In this document: positions 8,635-17,298 of the stretch, piece after piece
Numbering within the stretch: the first letter of the stretch is position 1
Layout: each line of letters opens with the position of its first letter
Assembly (NCBI GenBank): GCA_964455155.1
Contig: CAYVYH010000005.1
Span: 1-43,039, forward strand
From: UBA8403 sp964455155
GTDB taxonomy: Bacteria; Bacteroidota; Bacteroidia; Cytophagales; Amoebophilaceae
Length of the DNA stretch: 43,039 bases
Direction: 5' to 3'
The notes under the pieces: generated by a model
Told to the model about the DNA's origin: nothing
Databases searched by the model: none
The model's input: the letters and a program-made list of their open reading frames with translations, nothing else
Position numbers and translations under genes: made by a program

Positions 8635-9939
8635 ATGGCAAATATTGTAGCAATTGTAGGTAGGCCCAACGTAGGCAAGTCAACGCTGTTTAACAGACTA
8701 GTCGAACAGCGTAAAGCGATTATGGATAACGAAAGTGGTATCACTCGTGACCGACACTATGGCTATGCAGAGTGGACCAACAAGCATTTTACCGTCATAG
8801 ACACAGGAGGCTATGTACAGGGGAGCAACGATGTATTTGAAAGTGCTATCCGCCAGCAAGTACAGATAGCCATCGACGAGGCAAACGTCATCCTATTCGT
8901 CGTAGACTGCAAAGATGGACTCACGGGGTCGGACAAAGAGTTTGCAGCAGTACTGCGGGCTTCTTGTAAACCCGTGTTGGTGGTGGCTAACAAAGCAGAC
9001 AATGTGTCCACCACGCTGATGACGCACGATTTTTATCCACTAGGTATGGGGGCCCCCTACCCTATTTCGGCTGCTAGTGGCTCCGGCACAGGCGAGTTAC
9101 TAGATGAAGTGATTCAACATTTCCAGGACGAGGTTTTGCCAGAAGAGGAAGCACTACCAAAAGTTGCTATCCTGGGCAGACCTAACGTGGGCAAATCCTC
9201 TTTTATCAATGTGCTACTGGGGACAACGCGGAGCATTGTTACACCGTTTGCTGGTACTACCCGGGATGCTACTGGCACTGCCTACAAACTGTATGGAAAA
9301 CAAATGCTACTGACCGACACCGCGGGTATTCGTAAAAAGGCAAGAGTAAAAGACAACATAGAATTCTATTCAGTAATTCGATCCATCGGTGCTTTGCAAG
9401 AAGCTGATGTCTGTATCATCATGTTAGACGCCACACAGGGACTCGAGAGCCAAGACATTAACTTGATCTCGCTGGCCCACCGTTACAAGAAAGGCTTGGT
9501 AATCTTGGTCAACAAGTGGGACTTGGTTCAGAAGGACAGCCACACAGCAGAGGCTTACAAAAAAGACCTCATCAGAAAACTAACGCCCCTAAGTTATATC
9601 CCTATTTTGCTTACATCGACAGTCAAAAAACAACGAATCTATCAGGCCATTGAAAAGACACTAGAAGTTTATGAAAGTAGAAGGAGAAAAATTGCTACAT
9701 CGGCACTGAACAAGACAATGCTGACTTCTATTGAACGGTATAAGCCACCTGCTGTCAAGGGCAAGCACATTAAGATCAAGTATGTTACACAATTACCTAC
9801 TCGCACGCCTGTTTTTGCTTTTTTTTGCAACCTACCACAGTACATCAAACCTCCTTACAAGAGCTATCTAGAAAACCAACTGCGTAGCCACTTCAACTTA
9901 GAGGGAGTACCTATCAAATTGGCCTTCAGGAAGAAGTAG
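8635..9939 (+). CDS. der: GTPase Der (EngA), double Era-like domain
   Basis: A 434-residue GTPase needed for large-subunit ribosome assembly. Two consecutive G domains are visible. The first has GRPNVGKST at 9-17, DTGG and NKAD; the second has GRPNVGKSS near residue 182, DTAG and NKWD. The C-terminal KH-like domain (from about residue 355, IERYKPPAVKGKHIKIKY) closes the protein. Length and organisation are standard. It starts at ATG 8635 directly downstream of era. A hairpin lies 65 bp after its stop. Confidence 0.97.
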   Translation: MANIVAIVGRPNVGKSTLFNRLVEQRKAIMDNESGITRDRHYGYAEWTNKHFTVIDTGGYVQGSNDVFESAIRQQVQIAIDEANVILFVVDCKDGLTGSDKEFAAVLRASCKPVLVVANKADNVSTTLMTHDFYPLGMGAPYPISAASGSGTGELLDEVIQHFQDEVLPEEEALPKVAILGRPNVGKSSFINVLLGTTRSIVTPFAGTTRDATGTAYKLYGKQMLLTDTAGIRKKARVKDNIEFYSVIRSIGALQEADVCIIMLDATQGLESQDINLISLAHRYKKGLVILVNKWDLVQKDSHTAEAYKKDLIRKLTPLSYIPILLTSTVKKQRIYQAIEKTLEVYESRRRKIATSALNKTMLTSIERYKPPAVKGKHIKIKYVTQLPTRTPVFAFFCNLPQYIKPPYKSYLENQLRSHFNLEGVPIKLAFRKK

Positions 9940-10004
9940 GTAGTTCGATGGACGCGTCAAGCAAGAGAGACTGCGACGAAACGCCAGGCTCTTCCCCATA
10001 TTGG

Positions 10005-10051
10005 GCCTGGCCAATAGCCCTGGTATGCTTTAAGGCCCCTACTGGCCAGGC
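10005..10051. terminator. large hairpin downstream of der
   Basis: GCCTGGCCAATAG (10005-10017) pairs with CTACTGGCCAGGC (10039-10051) over 13 bp with one wobble or mismatch, around a 21-nt loop. It starts 65 bp after the der stop, where the transcript should end before the opposing lipoprotein gene. There is no T-tract on either side, so it is not a canonical intrinsic terminator; it may be an mRNA 3' stabiliser. Confidence 0.4.
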
Positions 10052-10779
10052 ACCTTTCATGCTGTCAGCGTTGTGATAGAATGGACTTTCTTTGAGGACG
10101 TGTTATGCAACCTGTCAACGCTCCTTGGTCGAGGATGAAGCAGAAGGGCTTCGTACGCACCTCTGCCTTGTTCAAAATGGTGACTTCTGTAAACTTAGCA
10201 CTACCTCTCTGACACGGGAAGATATAATCCGTGATACCTTCATCTGCGAATGCCCTCTATGGTCTACAGGCAGAGGAAGGAGTAAGACTCGATTTACGGC
10301 ACACCAAGCTGTCTTATAAGCGAATCCCTAGAAAAGAAGGCCACATATAGGCTACTACCAAGCCCAGCACCCAACCTATACACCATGGCTAGGTTATGTC
10401 AGTACAACAAGGCAGTGTCACAGATACCGCTACCGCTCTACGTCTCATAAGCCCTAAAAAAACCCACGTATAGGCCGCCAGAGCACCCCAACACTCCCAC
10501 AACTAGAGAGTACGTCGGGTTAAAAGAAGACAGCCAACTCTCCACTATTACCAATACCATTGACCGGCATGGCGCAAAAAAACTTGGCCAAGACGCACGC
10601 TCCACACCCTCCCACCCTCATCACGGATGAAATAGCTTTAAAAGAAGATCGCGGTTTAGGGAGTCACGCATATTTAGAAAAAATACGCGCCTCGGCTTTG
10701 CACAACAGATCAGCCGCCCCCCATAGATAGAAGAAAGGACAAGGCAAGCTGCATCCGTCAAATCTCCAAAGGCCAAGTG
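10052..10779. other. gap between der and the first lipoprotein array
   Basis: No gene is supported. The right part (about 10640-10779) resembles the spacers found between family members elsewhere in the window (CACGCAT, then an A-rich run, then GGCTTTGCACAACAGATCA), so a further family gene probably once lay downstream and has been lost. About 10326-10380 and 10450-10505 are imperfect direct repeats (shared CCCTA, CACnTATAGGC and CACnC blocks). The forward ORF at 10092-10319 has no recognisable features. Confidence 0.45.
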
Positions 10780-12483
10780 CTAAAGTCTCCGGAGGCTAGC
10801 CATACCGATGAAGTGGCTTTCTTCATAGTCGTGGCCCACATCGAGCCCCCCGGAGGAGAAACACCCAACAATAGCAGGATAATGACTACCATCCCATGCT
10901 ACCAGGTCTTGACACCGAGTCCAGGTAAATATATCATCCGTATACAAACGCTCCCCACTACGTACGTAATTTGATAAAATAGCGGTGGCGGCTTCTAATG
11001 CGCCAGGCAGCCAATAAGGGAGACCTGTGCGGCCTGCGTGATGCGCAACCAGGACTATCTGAGATGCATATGTCTTGTACATACTGCCCTCAAGCACATC
11101 ACGCGTCATCAACACCCAATAGGAATGCTCAGGCGACTGAGCCCCTAACTGTATCCGGACATCATCAGCATAACCGTCATACGCTGTGGCGTAACCTCCA
11201 CCTCGGGGGGACCTAATAAGCTCCCCAAGCAGGTTTAAGTTAAAAGGTATTCCAGATACTGTAGCCGGTATCAAGACCAGCAGGTGCGTGTCTTTAACTA
11301 ATTCCCCAACCCAGAATGGGCAAGGGCTGTTGAGCGTATCAACAACGTGCTCAGGCAGCGGAGGGACCGGCGCTACCTCGCCGAAGTACCGACTCCATTC
11401 CTCAGCACCAAACGCGTGCAACAGAGCCGACGGACGGTAATTCGGAGTGCCAAACTTGCGAAGACATGATATTCCGAACTCTACGTCGTCGTCGAATCCG
11501 CTGAGAAAGACCAGACCCCTGGTACCAAAGCGACCCACCGTAATGGGTAATTGGTACTCATCTGTATCTTCTAATAGTGCTATACAACGCGTGGAAGTAC
11601 TTGGCAACTCGTCACCAATTTCTGCCCCTCCATACTTTCTCTCATAAAGACGATGTCCACTACACACATAATAAGATAAAATAGCAGTCGCTGCCTCTAA
11701 CACATTCGGAATTTCATAAGGGGAATGATCAAAACGAGGGGCCTGCGCAGCGACCAAAGCCTTTTGGACTTCATAGGGCTTGCTTCTACTTCCGGGAAGT
11801 ACATCGCGCGTCAGCAAGACCCAATAAGAGCTGCTGGAATACGCATCCCTTGACGATGGCTGCATCTCATCATCGTACAAAAAATACTGCGTACGATGAC
11901 CCTCTCCACGGGGGTTCCGTATCAACTCTTCCAGTAGATCTAAGGTAAAAGCCTTACCATCTACAGTAGATGGCATCAAGACCAACAAATGCGTATCTCT
12001 AACTGATTTCCCGGGCCAGAACGGGCAAGGACCGCCCAAAATCTCGTCTACGTCTTCCGGCAGGGAAGGTTCTTCCCCCACTTCGCCGAAGTATCGACTC
12101 CATGCCTGAGAACCAAAGACCGTAAAAAGGCGCGGAGATTTTGTACCTACTTCAGATTCAGACTCTGCCGACAACGATACCTGCCAAGAGACAGCATCGA
12201 ACCCAGCGGCCAGACGACTCGCGGACGAAGTAGCCTGAGCTTTGGAGGCTGCTACTGAAGGTGGGGATACTAATGTGGCCGTCGGCAGCCCACTATCGGC
12301 CATATCAGACTGACTACCTGGCACTAAAGCCCGGCTAGTGGCTGACTCACCAGCACTTGTCGCACGCAATTTTTTAGGAACAGGCTCTTCAGAGGTTACC
12401 TGAAAGGTTGACTGGCAACCCTGCAGACATAGGCTAAACAGCACCAGGACCACCATCAAGCGATTTAATAGAATAGTGTACAT
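10780..12483 (-). CDS. repeat-module lipoprotein, family member A
   Basis: A 567-residue predicted lipoprotein with a signal peptide ending in lipobox CLQG-C23, so it is likely anchored in the envelope. Residues 24-122 are a variable, Ser/Ala-rich linker. The first module (from residue 123, FGSQAWSRYFGEVGEE) carries CPFWPGK, DTHLLVLMPSTVDGKAF, YWVLLTRDVLPGSR and GLVFLSGFDDD. The second module (358-567) carries CPFWVGE, DTHLLVLIPATV, SYWVLMTRDVLEGS, LEAATAILSNYVRSGERLY and TRCQDLV, and ends in MASLRRL. I do not know a characterised function. From memory, similar modules occur in proteins of amoeba-associated Chlamydiae and Amoebophilus; this was not checked. ATG 12483 was chosen over the longer frame (12516) because every family member begins MYxxxxNRL with the Cys at position 23. 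It is the last gene of the left array and converges on der. Confidence 0.85.
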   Translation of the reverse strand: MYTILLNRLMVVLVLFSLCLQGCQSTFQVTSEEPVPKKLRATSAGESATSRALVPGSQSDMADSGLPTATLVSPPSVAASKAQATSSASRLAAGFDAVSWQVSLSAESESEVGTKSPRLFTVFGSQAWSRYFGEVGEEPSLPEDVDEILGGPCPFWPGKSVRDTHLLVLMPSTVDGKAFTLDLLEELIRNPRGEGHRTQYFLYDDEMQPSSRDAYSSSSYWVLLTRDVLPGSRSKPYEVQKALVAAQAPRFDHSPYEIPNVLEAATAILSYYVCSGHRLYERKYGGAEIGDELPSTSTRCIALLEDTDEYQLPITVGRFGTRGLVFLSGFDDDVEFGISCLRKFGTPNYRPSALLHAFGAEEWSRYFGEVAPVPPLPEHVVDTLNSPCPFWVGELVKDTHLLVLIPATVSGIPFNLNLLGELIRSPRGGGYATAYDGYADDVRIQLGAQSPEHSYWVLMTRDVLEGSMYKTYASQIVLVAHHAGRTGLPYWLPGALEAATAILSNYVRSGERLYTDDIFTWTRCQDLVAWDGSHYPAIVGCFSSGGLDVGHDYEESHFIGMASLRRL

Positions 12484-12808
12484 CGTCAGTATGTTGAAAT
12501 GGATGAGACATTTCACGCGCGCTATTGCACAGCACGGAAAAACCGCACGCTCTGCTGGCTATACTACCCGTTGCTGAAGGATCCAACAATTTTACTAAAC
12601 CTAAGTTTACCATGCAATAGACAGCACACAACAACAGTTTTACATGATCGCACAACAAAATCCCTCGCTACAACGCACTCACGCATTATCGTAATAAAGA
12701 GCATTATCACCAGCCATGCACAACAAATTGCCCCCCCACACGAACCTTTTCATAACACAGACAACGAATAGGTCGAGCCGCGCTCGCCAAATCTCTCAAG
12801 GCCAAGTG
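12484..12808 (-). promoter_or_regulatory. conserved family spacer upstream of member A
   Basis: 325 bp, similar in length and sequence to the spacers before members B, C, D, E and F. The shared core TTACCATGCAA (forward strand, 12607-12617) lies about 124-134 nt before the member A ATG and reads TTGCATGGTAA in the coding direction. Other shared blocks are the ATGTACACTAT-like start context and an ACGCATT...AAAAAGCAT-type region. This spacer presumably contains the promoter. TTGCAT followed about 20 nt later by TAAAATTG would be a plausible but imperfect Bacteroidota -33/-7 pair. Confidence 0.55.
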
Positions 12809-14506
12809 CTAGAATTTACGGAGACTCGATACACCGCGGAAGCTGCAGTCGTCAGCGTAGTAGTTGTAGACACCGAGCCCCCCATCGGAGAACCCTCCAA
12901 TAATCGCAGGATATCGGTCATTTACTAGCTCCTGGCACCGCGTCCAGGTCCATAGCACATCCGTATACAAACGCTCTCCACTACGTACGTAATGTGATAA
13001 AATAGCGGTGGCTACTTCTAACACGCCAGGCAACTCATAAGGAAGACCTGTACGACTTGCGTGCTGAGCAACCAAGTCCTTCTGGGATGCATACGTCTCG
13101 TACCTACTGCCTTCCAGCACATCGCGTGTCATCAGTACCCAATAGGAACGTCCAGGTGACTGGGCACCTAATTGTTCCTGGACATCACTATTGTAGTGAC
13201 GATACTTGGTGGAGCGGTCTCCGACCTTGGGGTGTTGGATGAGCTCCCCAAGCAAGTTTAAGCTAAAAGGTTCGCCAGCCACTGTAGCCGGTATCAGGAC
13301 CAACAAGTGCGTGTCTTTAACTACTTCCCCAACCCAGAACGGGCAAGCACCGTTCAAGATCTCATCTATGTTTGGCGGCAAAGGAGGCTCTTCTCCCACC
13401 TCCCCAAAGTACCGGTTCCATTCCTCAGCACCAAACGAGTGCAATAGAGCCGATGGACGGAAATTTCGAGTGCCAATTTGGCAAAGGAACGATATCCCAA
13501 ACTCCGAATCGTCGTCGAATCCGCTCAGAAAGACCAGGCCTCTCGAACAAAAGCGACCCACCGCAATCGGTGTTTGTCCCTCAGAAGCATCTTCTAATAG
13601 CGCCGTACAACGGGTAGAAGTACTGGGCAACTCGTCGCTAGTGGCTACTCCTTCATATCCCTCATAAAGACGGTCACCACTACGAACATAGTGCGACAAA
13701 ATAACAGTCGCTGCCTCTAGTACGTTCGGAATTGAATAAGGAAAATGTGCAATAAGAGGTGCCTGACCAGCAATCAAAGCTCGTTGGACTTCATAAGACT
13801 TGCCTCTACTGCCGGGAAGCACGTCGCGCGTCAGTAAGACCCAATAAGATCTGCTGGAATACGCATCCCTCGACGACCGTTGTACCTCATCTTCGTACAA
13901 AAAGTACTGCGTACGATGACCATCCCCGCGGGGGTTTTGTATCAACTCTCCTAGTAGATCCAAGGTAAAAGCCTTGCCGTCTACTGTAGACGGTATCAAG
14001 ACCAACAGGTGTGTGTCCTTGACTGCTTTCCCGGGCCAGAAAGGGCAAGGGCCCTCCAAGATCTCATGGATGTCTGATGGGAGGAGGGGCTCTTCTCCCA
14101 CCTCCCCAAGGTATGTCCTCCATTCCTGCGAACCAAAGACTGCAGGAAGTTGAAGTGATTTTGTATCTACTTCTTCTTCAGACTCTGTTGTCAACGATGA
14201 CTGCCAAGAAACGGTATCGGACTCAACGGCAAGATGATGGATGGGCAAAGCAACCTGAATCGTGGAAGCAGCCACTGAAGGCAGAGTGGCCAATGTAGCT
14301 ACTGGCAGCCCGCTATTGGGCACATCAGGGAGCTGAACACCTGGCACCAAAACTCGGCTAGTAACTTGCTCATTATCGCTTGTCTCGCACGACTTTTCAA
14401 GCACAAAGTCTTCAGAAGTTACCCGAAAGTTGGATCGACAGCCCTGTAGACACAGGCTACACAGCATCAAGGTTGCTATCAAGCGATTCAACAGAAAAGA
14501 ATACAT
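12809..14506 (-). CDS. repeat-module lipoprotein, family member B
   Basis: A 565-residue paralogue of member A, same strand, 325 bp upstream. The signal peptide ends in lipobox CLQG-C23. The linker (24-123) has blocks in common with member A, such as VPxSGLPxATLxxxPSVAAS. The N-type module starts at residue 124 (FGSQEWRTYLGEVGEE) and has STVDGKAFTLDLLGEL, SYWVLLTRDVLPGSR and FCSRGLVFLSGFDDD. The C-type module starts near 357 (FGAEEWNRYFGEVGEE) and has EQLGAQSPGRSYWVLMTRD, YELPGVLEVATAILSHYVRSG and TWTRCQELV, and ends in GVSSLRKF. The gene is intact. The start is ATG 14506 by the family rule; the frame itself opens at 14647. Function unknown; surface display inferred from the lipobox. Confidence 0.85.
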   Translation of the reverse strand: MYSFLLNRLIATLMLCSLCLQGCRSNFRVTSEDFVLEKSCETSDNEQVTSRVLVPGVQLPDVPNSGLPVATLATLPSVAASTIQVALPIHHLAVESDTVSWQSSLTTESEEEVDTKSLQLPAVFGSQEWRTYLGEVGEEPLLPSDIHEILEGPCPFWPGKAVKDTHLLVLIPSTVDGKAFTLDLLGELIQNPRGDGHRTQYFLYEDEVQRSSRDAYSSRSYWVLLTRDVLPGSRGKSYEVQRALIAGQAPLIAHFPYSIPNVLEAATVILSHYVRSGDRLYEGYEGVATSDELPSTSTRCTALLEDASEGQTPIAVGRFCSRGLVFLSGFDDDSEFGISFLCQIGTRNFRPSALLHSFGAEEWNRYFGEVGEEPPLPPNIDEILNGACPFWVGEVVKDTHLLVLIPATVAGEPFSLNLLGELIQHPKVGDRSTKYRHYNSDVQEQLGAQSPGRSYWVLMTRDVLEGSRYETYASQKDLVAQHASRTGLPYELPGVLEVATAILSHYVRSGERLYTDVLWTWTRCQELVNDRYPAIIGGFSDGGLGVYNYYADDCSFRGVSSLRKF

Positions 14507-14847
14507 CGTCAGCACGTTGAAATAGGTGAAAGATTTCACGTGCGCTGCTACACAGCATAGCACAGCAGCGCACGCTGCGGACTCCAGAGCCCGAAGTTTA
14601 ATTATTATTTCGTTAAACCAGGGCTTATCATGCAATAGACAGCACATGACGACAATTTTGCATAACCGAACAAAATAGCTATCAGTATGACACGATCACG
14701 CATTCTAAAGCAAAAAACAATATGCAGGCTTACGCAACTCACCCCCTCTCAAAAAAAATCGCCGCACCGCACAAATCCCCATGGGCGAAGAACAGATCGA
14801 AACACGCGCGCAAAGTGCCAAACAACTAGAGCTGAAAGGGCTAGGCA
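14507..14847 (-). promoter_or_regulatory. conserved family spacer upstream of member B
   Basis: 341 bp. The core is TTATCATGCAA (14625-14635), one base different from the core before member A and at the same distance (119-129 nt) from the ATG. The distal part resembles the 3' flank of other members (CGAAGAACAGATCG...ACACGCG), as expected if another family gene once preceded it. Confidence 0.5.
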
Positions 14848-14880
14848 CTAGAGCTTCCGGAGACCCGACACGCTAGATAG
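14848..14880 (-). pseudogene. 3' stub of a lost family member
   Basis: Read on the reverse strand, this short stretch encodes SSVSGLRKL followed by TAG, matching the C-terminal GVAGLRKF/L-stop signature that ends every complete family gene. The sequence upstream of it (toward comEC) is unrelated. It therefore looks like the last codons of a third left-array member whose body has been deleted. Confidence 0.6.
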
Positions 14881-14963
14881 CACAAGATTTCCAAGGCCAT
14901 GGATAAGAGATCGATATGAATTATCCTTAAGAGAGACCATCGCCAGGTTACTTGACGATTAGG

Positions 14964-14985
14964 GATGACATTATACTGTGTCATC
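14964..14985. promoter_or_regulatory. operator-like dyad upstream of comEC
   Basis: A perfect inverted repeat, GATGACA (14964-14970) and TGTCATC (14979-14985), with an 8-bp spacer (22 bp overall, about two helical turns). It lies 68 bp before the comEC start codon. Its size fits a dimeric regulator site; no regulator is known. Confidence 0.35.
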
Positions 14986-15052
14986 GGGATAGTCTTCGAC
15001 TTGCCCTATTTAATGATTAAACTGTCAAGTACACACAATCAGCCAACGTGCC

Positions 15053-17176
15053 ATGACACATATGTCTCCTTGGTCTAGCTTTCCTTTTGCAAGGATCACT
15101 CTGGCCCTAATCGGGGGTATATTGGCTGCCCGTTACTGGGAAGGGCCTTTCTGGATGACATCTGGCTTGTTGAGCTTGCTGCTGCTCATCTATGTCTCTG
15201 TCGTCATGAGCGTATCGCCCGCTACATTTCGTGCTCGGAGCCCCTGGATAGGATTTTGGGGCTTAGGGAGCACTTTTTTGCTTGGTTATGTATGCTGGTT
15301 GACACATGAAATACGTTCCGATCTCAAGCATCTCACACATTGCTTAACATCCATAGAGGTTTATGAAGCCGTAGTCCTAGAAGATATTCATAAAAAAATT
15401 ACCCGCAGCAGTGTAACGGTTTCCGTTTGTCGGGCACGTGTACAAGGCCAATGGAAGCAGGTGCAGGGCAAAGTCTTGTTATCTTTTCCCAATTCCGAAG
15501 CATTACGCATGCGTTACGGCGATGTATTGCTGATTCAGGGCCAGCCTAAAACAGTTCCAGTTCCCAGGAATCCGCACGAGTTTGATTATGCGGCTTTTCT
15601 GGGTCTTTCTCAAATTTACCACCAGCATTTTGTGGTAGAAGGGCAGATAGCAGTAATGGCGCACCAGCCCCCTAATATCGTGAAGGTATGGTCTTTTCAA
15701 GTACTCCGTTACTGCCAATCACTGTTTACGCAATACATTCACCATCCCGCAGCACGTGCTGTAGTTTTGGCATTGGTATTAGGTCAAAAAGATACCCTAA
15801 CCCCTGAGGTAAGCACTTCTTATATACGTACCGGAACGATGCACGTGTTAGCAGTTTCAGGCCTGCACGTAGGCATCCTTTATTGGTGCCTACGCCTGCT
15901 CTTAAACCTCTTAAAAAACATCTGGAAGGCGAGATGGTTGTCACCTACCATCTCGTTGGTAGTACTTTGGTTTTATGCTTTTGTGACGGGTCTAGCCCCT
16001 TCTGTCCTACGGGCCACCACAATGTTCACCTTCATGGTCATAGCCTCTATGCTGAGCAGGCCCACAAACATCTACAACACACTGGCTGCTTCTGCTTTTC
16101 TATTGCTGCTTTGGCATCCAATGCTACTCTTTGCTGTGGGCTTTCAACTTTCTTATTTGGCTGTGCTCGGTATCGTGTACTTACAGCCTAGGATCTATCA
16201 ACTGTTGACGTTACACAACCGGATTCTCGACAAGCTTTGGCTTCTTTCCTCCATATCCATAGGAGCTCAAATCGCTACTACACCTTGCAGCTTATACTAT
16301 TTTCGTCAGTTCCCTACTTACTTCGTGATAGCCAACTGGGTAGTAGTACCCGCCGCCTTGGTTATCCTGTGCTTAGGCCTCTTAGTGGTGGTGACTAGCT
16401 GTTGGGCCAGTCTCAGTGCACTCATTGCCTGGCTACTTGAAACGGTCGTGTTAAGTGTTAATGCATTTGTTGGTCTTATCCAAAAACTGCCGTGGAGCCT
16501 TGTCGAAACCGTACATCTTGACGTTGCTACAGTGCTGCTGCTATACGGGATACTGCTTCTTTTTATGACTTTTTTACACACAAAGAGCATCAAATACCTA
16601 ATAGTCACCAGCATATCCATCATACTACTGTCCCTACACAGCGTGCGGGAATGCTTTATCCGTCAAGTACAACGCAAGGTTGTTTTTTACAGTATCGACC
16701 ACCATCAAGTCACGGCCTTTATCCAAGGCTGTCGTAGCACCTTATGCATCGACGATCGCTTTCAGGTCAACTCCCAACTATATACCTACCACGTCCAGCC
16801 CAGTCAAAGAGCCTTAGGAATTACCTCCTCTAACACCTGTAGGTTGAGAGAAGCAACACAGCAACAAACATGGCCCATACGGACTTGGAAGGGCCTGAAA
16901 GTAGCAGTCTGGCAGGGAAAAAAATTCATTTTTATCGATAAAGACAGTAAAAATTTGCCGCAACTGTCTGCAAAGGTGCATGCCGACTTTTTGGTTATAG
17001 AGAACAATATGATCAATACACTCCAACCATTGCTCGACAGGTTTGATTTTGGCATTTTGATCATCGGCGCGTCTAACCAAATATTTCTGGCACGGCGGCT
17101 TCAAGAAGAAGCTATTCAACACGGTGTGTGTAGTCATTTTTTGTCACAACAAGGGGCGCTCACGGTCTCTTGGTAG
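15053..17176 (+). CDS. comEC: ComEC/Rec2 family DNA-uptake channel protein
   Basis: A 707-residue polytopic inner-membrane protein of the ComEC family, which carries single-stranded DNA across the membrane during natural transformation. The N-terminal part has membrane helices followed by the soluble DUF4131 region (about 60-190). The Competence domain (about 225-500) begins with YIRTGTMHVLAVSGLHVGILYW, which contains the SGLHVG signature, and continues with many helices. The C-terminal 170 residues are soluble but show no HxHxDH metallo-beta-lactamase motif, as in many Bacteroidota versions. It starts at ATG 15053; ATG 15062 is also possible. A dyad lies upstream. An intact uptake channel next to an array of recombining repeats is suggestive, but no other competence gene is in the window. 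Confidence 0.9.
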   Translation: MTHMSPWSSFPFARITLALIGGILAARYWEGPFWMTSGLLSLLLLIYVSVVMSVSPATFRARSPWIGFWGLGSTFLLGYVCWLTHEIRSDLKHLTHCLTSIEVYEAVVLEDIHKKITRSSVTVSVCRARVQGQWKQVQGKVLLSFPNSEALRMRYGDVLLIQGQPKTVPVPRNPHEFDYAAFLGLSQIYHQHFVVEGQIAVMAHQPPNIVKVWSFQVLRYCQSLFTQYIHHPAARAVVLALVLGQKDTLTPEVSTSYIRTGTMHVLAVSGLHVGILYWCLRLLLNLLKNIWKARWLSPTISLVVLWFYAFVTGLAPSVLRATTMFTFMVIASMLSRPTNIYNTLAASAFLLLLWHPMLLFAVGFQLSYLAVLGIVYLQPRIYQLLTLHNRILDKLWLLSSISIGAQIATTPCSLYYFRQFPTYFVIANWVVVPAALVILCLGLLVVVTSCWASLSALIAWLLETVVLSVNAFVGLIQKLPWSLVETVHLDVATVLLLYGILLLFMTFLHTKSIKYLIVTSISIILLSLHSVRECFIRQVQRKVVFYSIDHHQVTAFIQGCRSTLCIDDRFQVNSQLYTYHVQPSQRALGITSSNTCRLREATQQQTWPIRTWKGLKVAVWQGKKFIFIDKDSKNLPQLSAKVHADFLVIENNMINTLQPLLDRFDFGILIIGASNQIFLARRLQEEAIQHGVCSHFLSQQGALTVSW

Positions 17177-17298
17177 GGATACTCTTGTTACGTCGATCTT
17201 GGTACTGTATCCAAAGCCACGCGCTTTTATCGATAGAAAATCTTCAAAAACTTTACATTGGGTTATGTAGAATGCCACGCTATAAAATTCCCAAGTTC

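Noticed and set aside
10092..10319. Forward 75-codon ORF after der
   Set aside because: No motif and unusual composition; sits in a region with old array debris.
13206..13667. Forward ORFs opposite the lipoprotein genes (similar ones at 34777-35031, 37923-38246, 40819-41229)
   Set aside because: They recur because the coding strand modules are homologous; compositions are antisense-like and the real family signatures are on the reverse strand.
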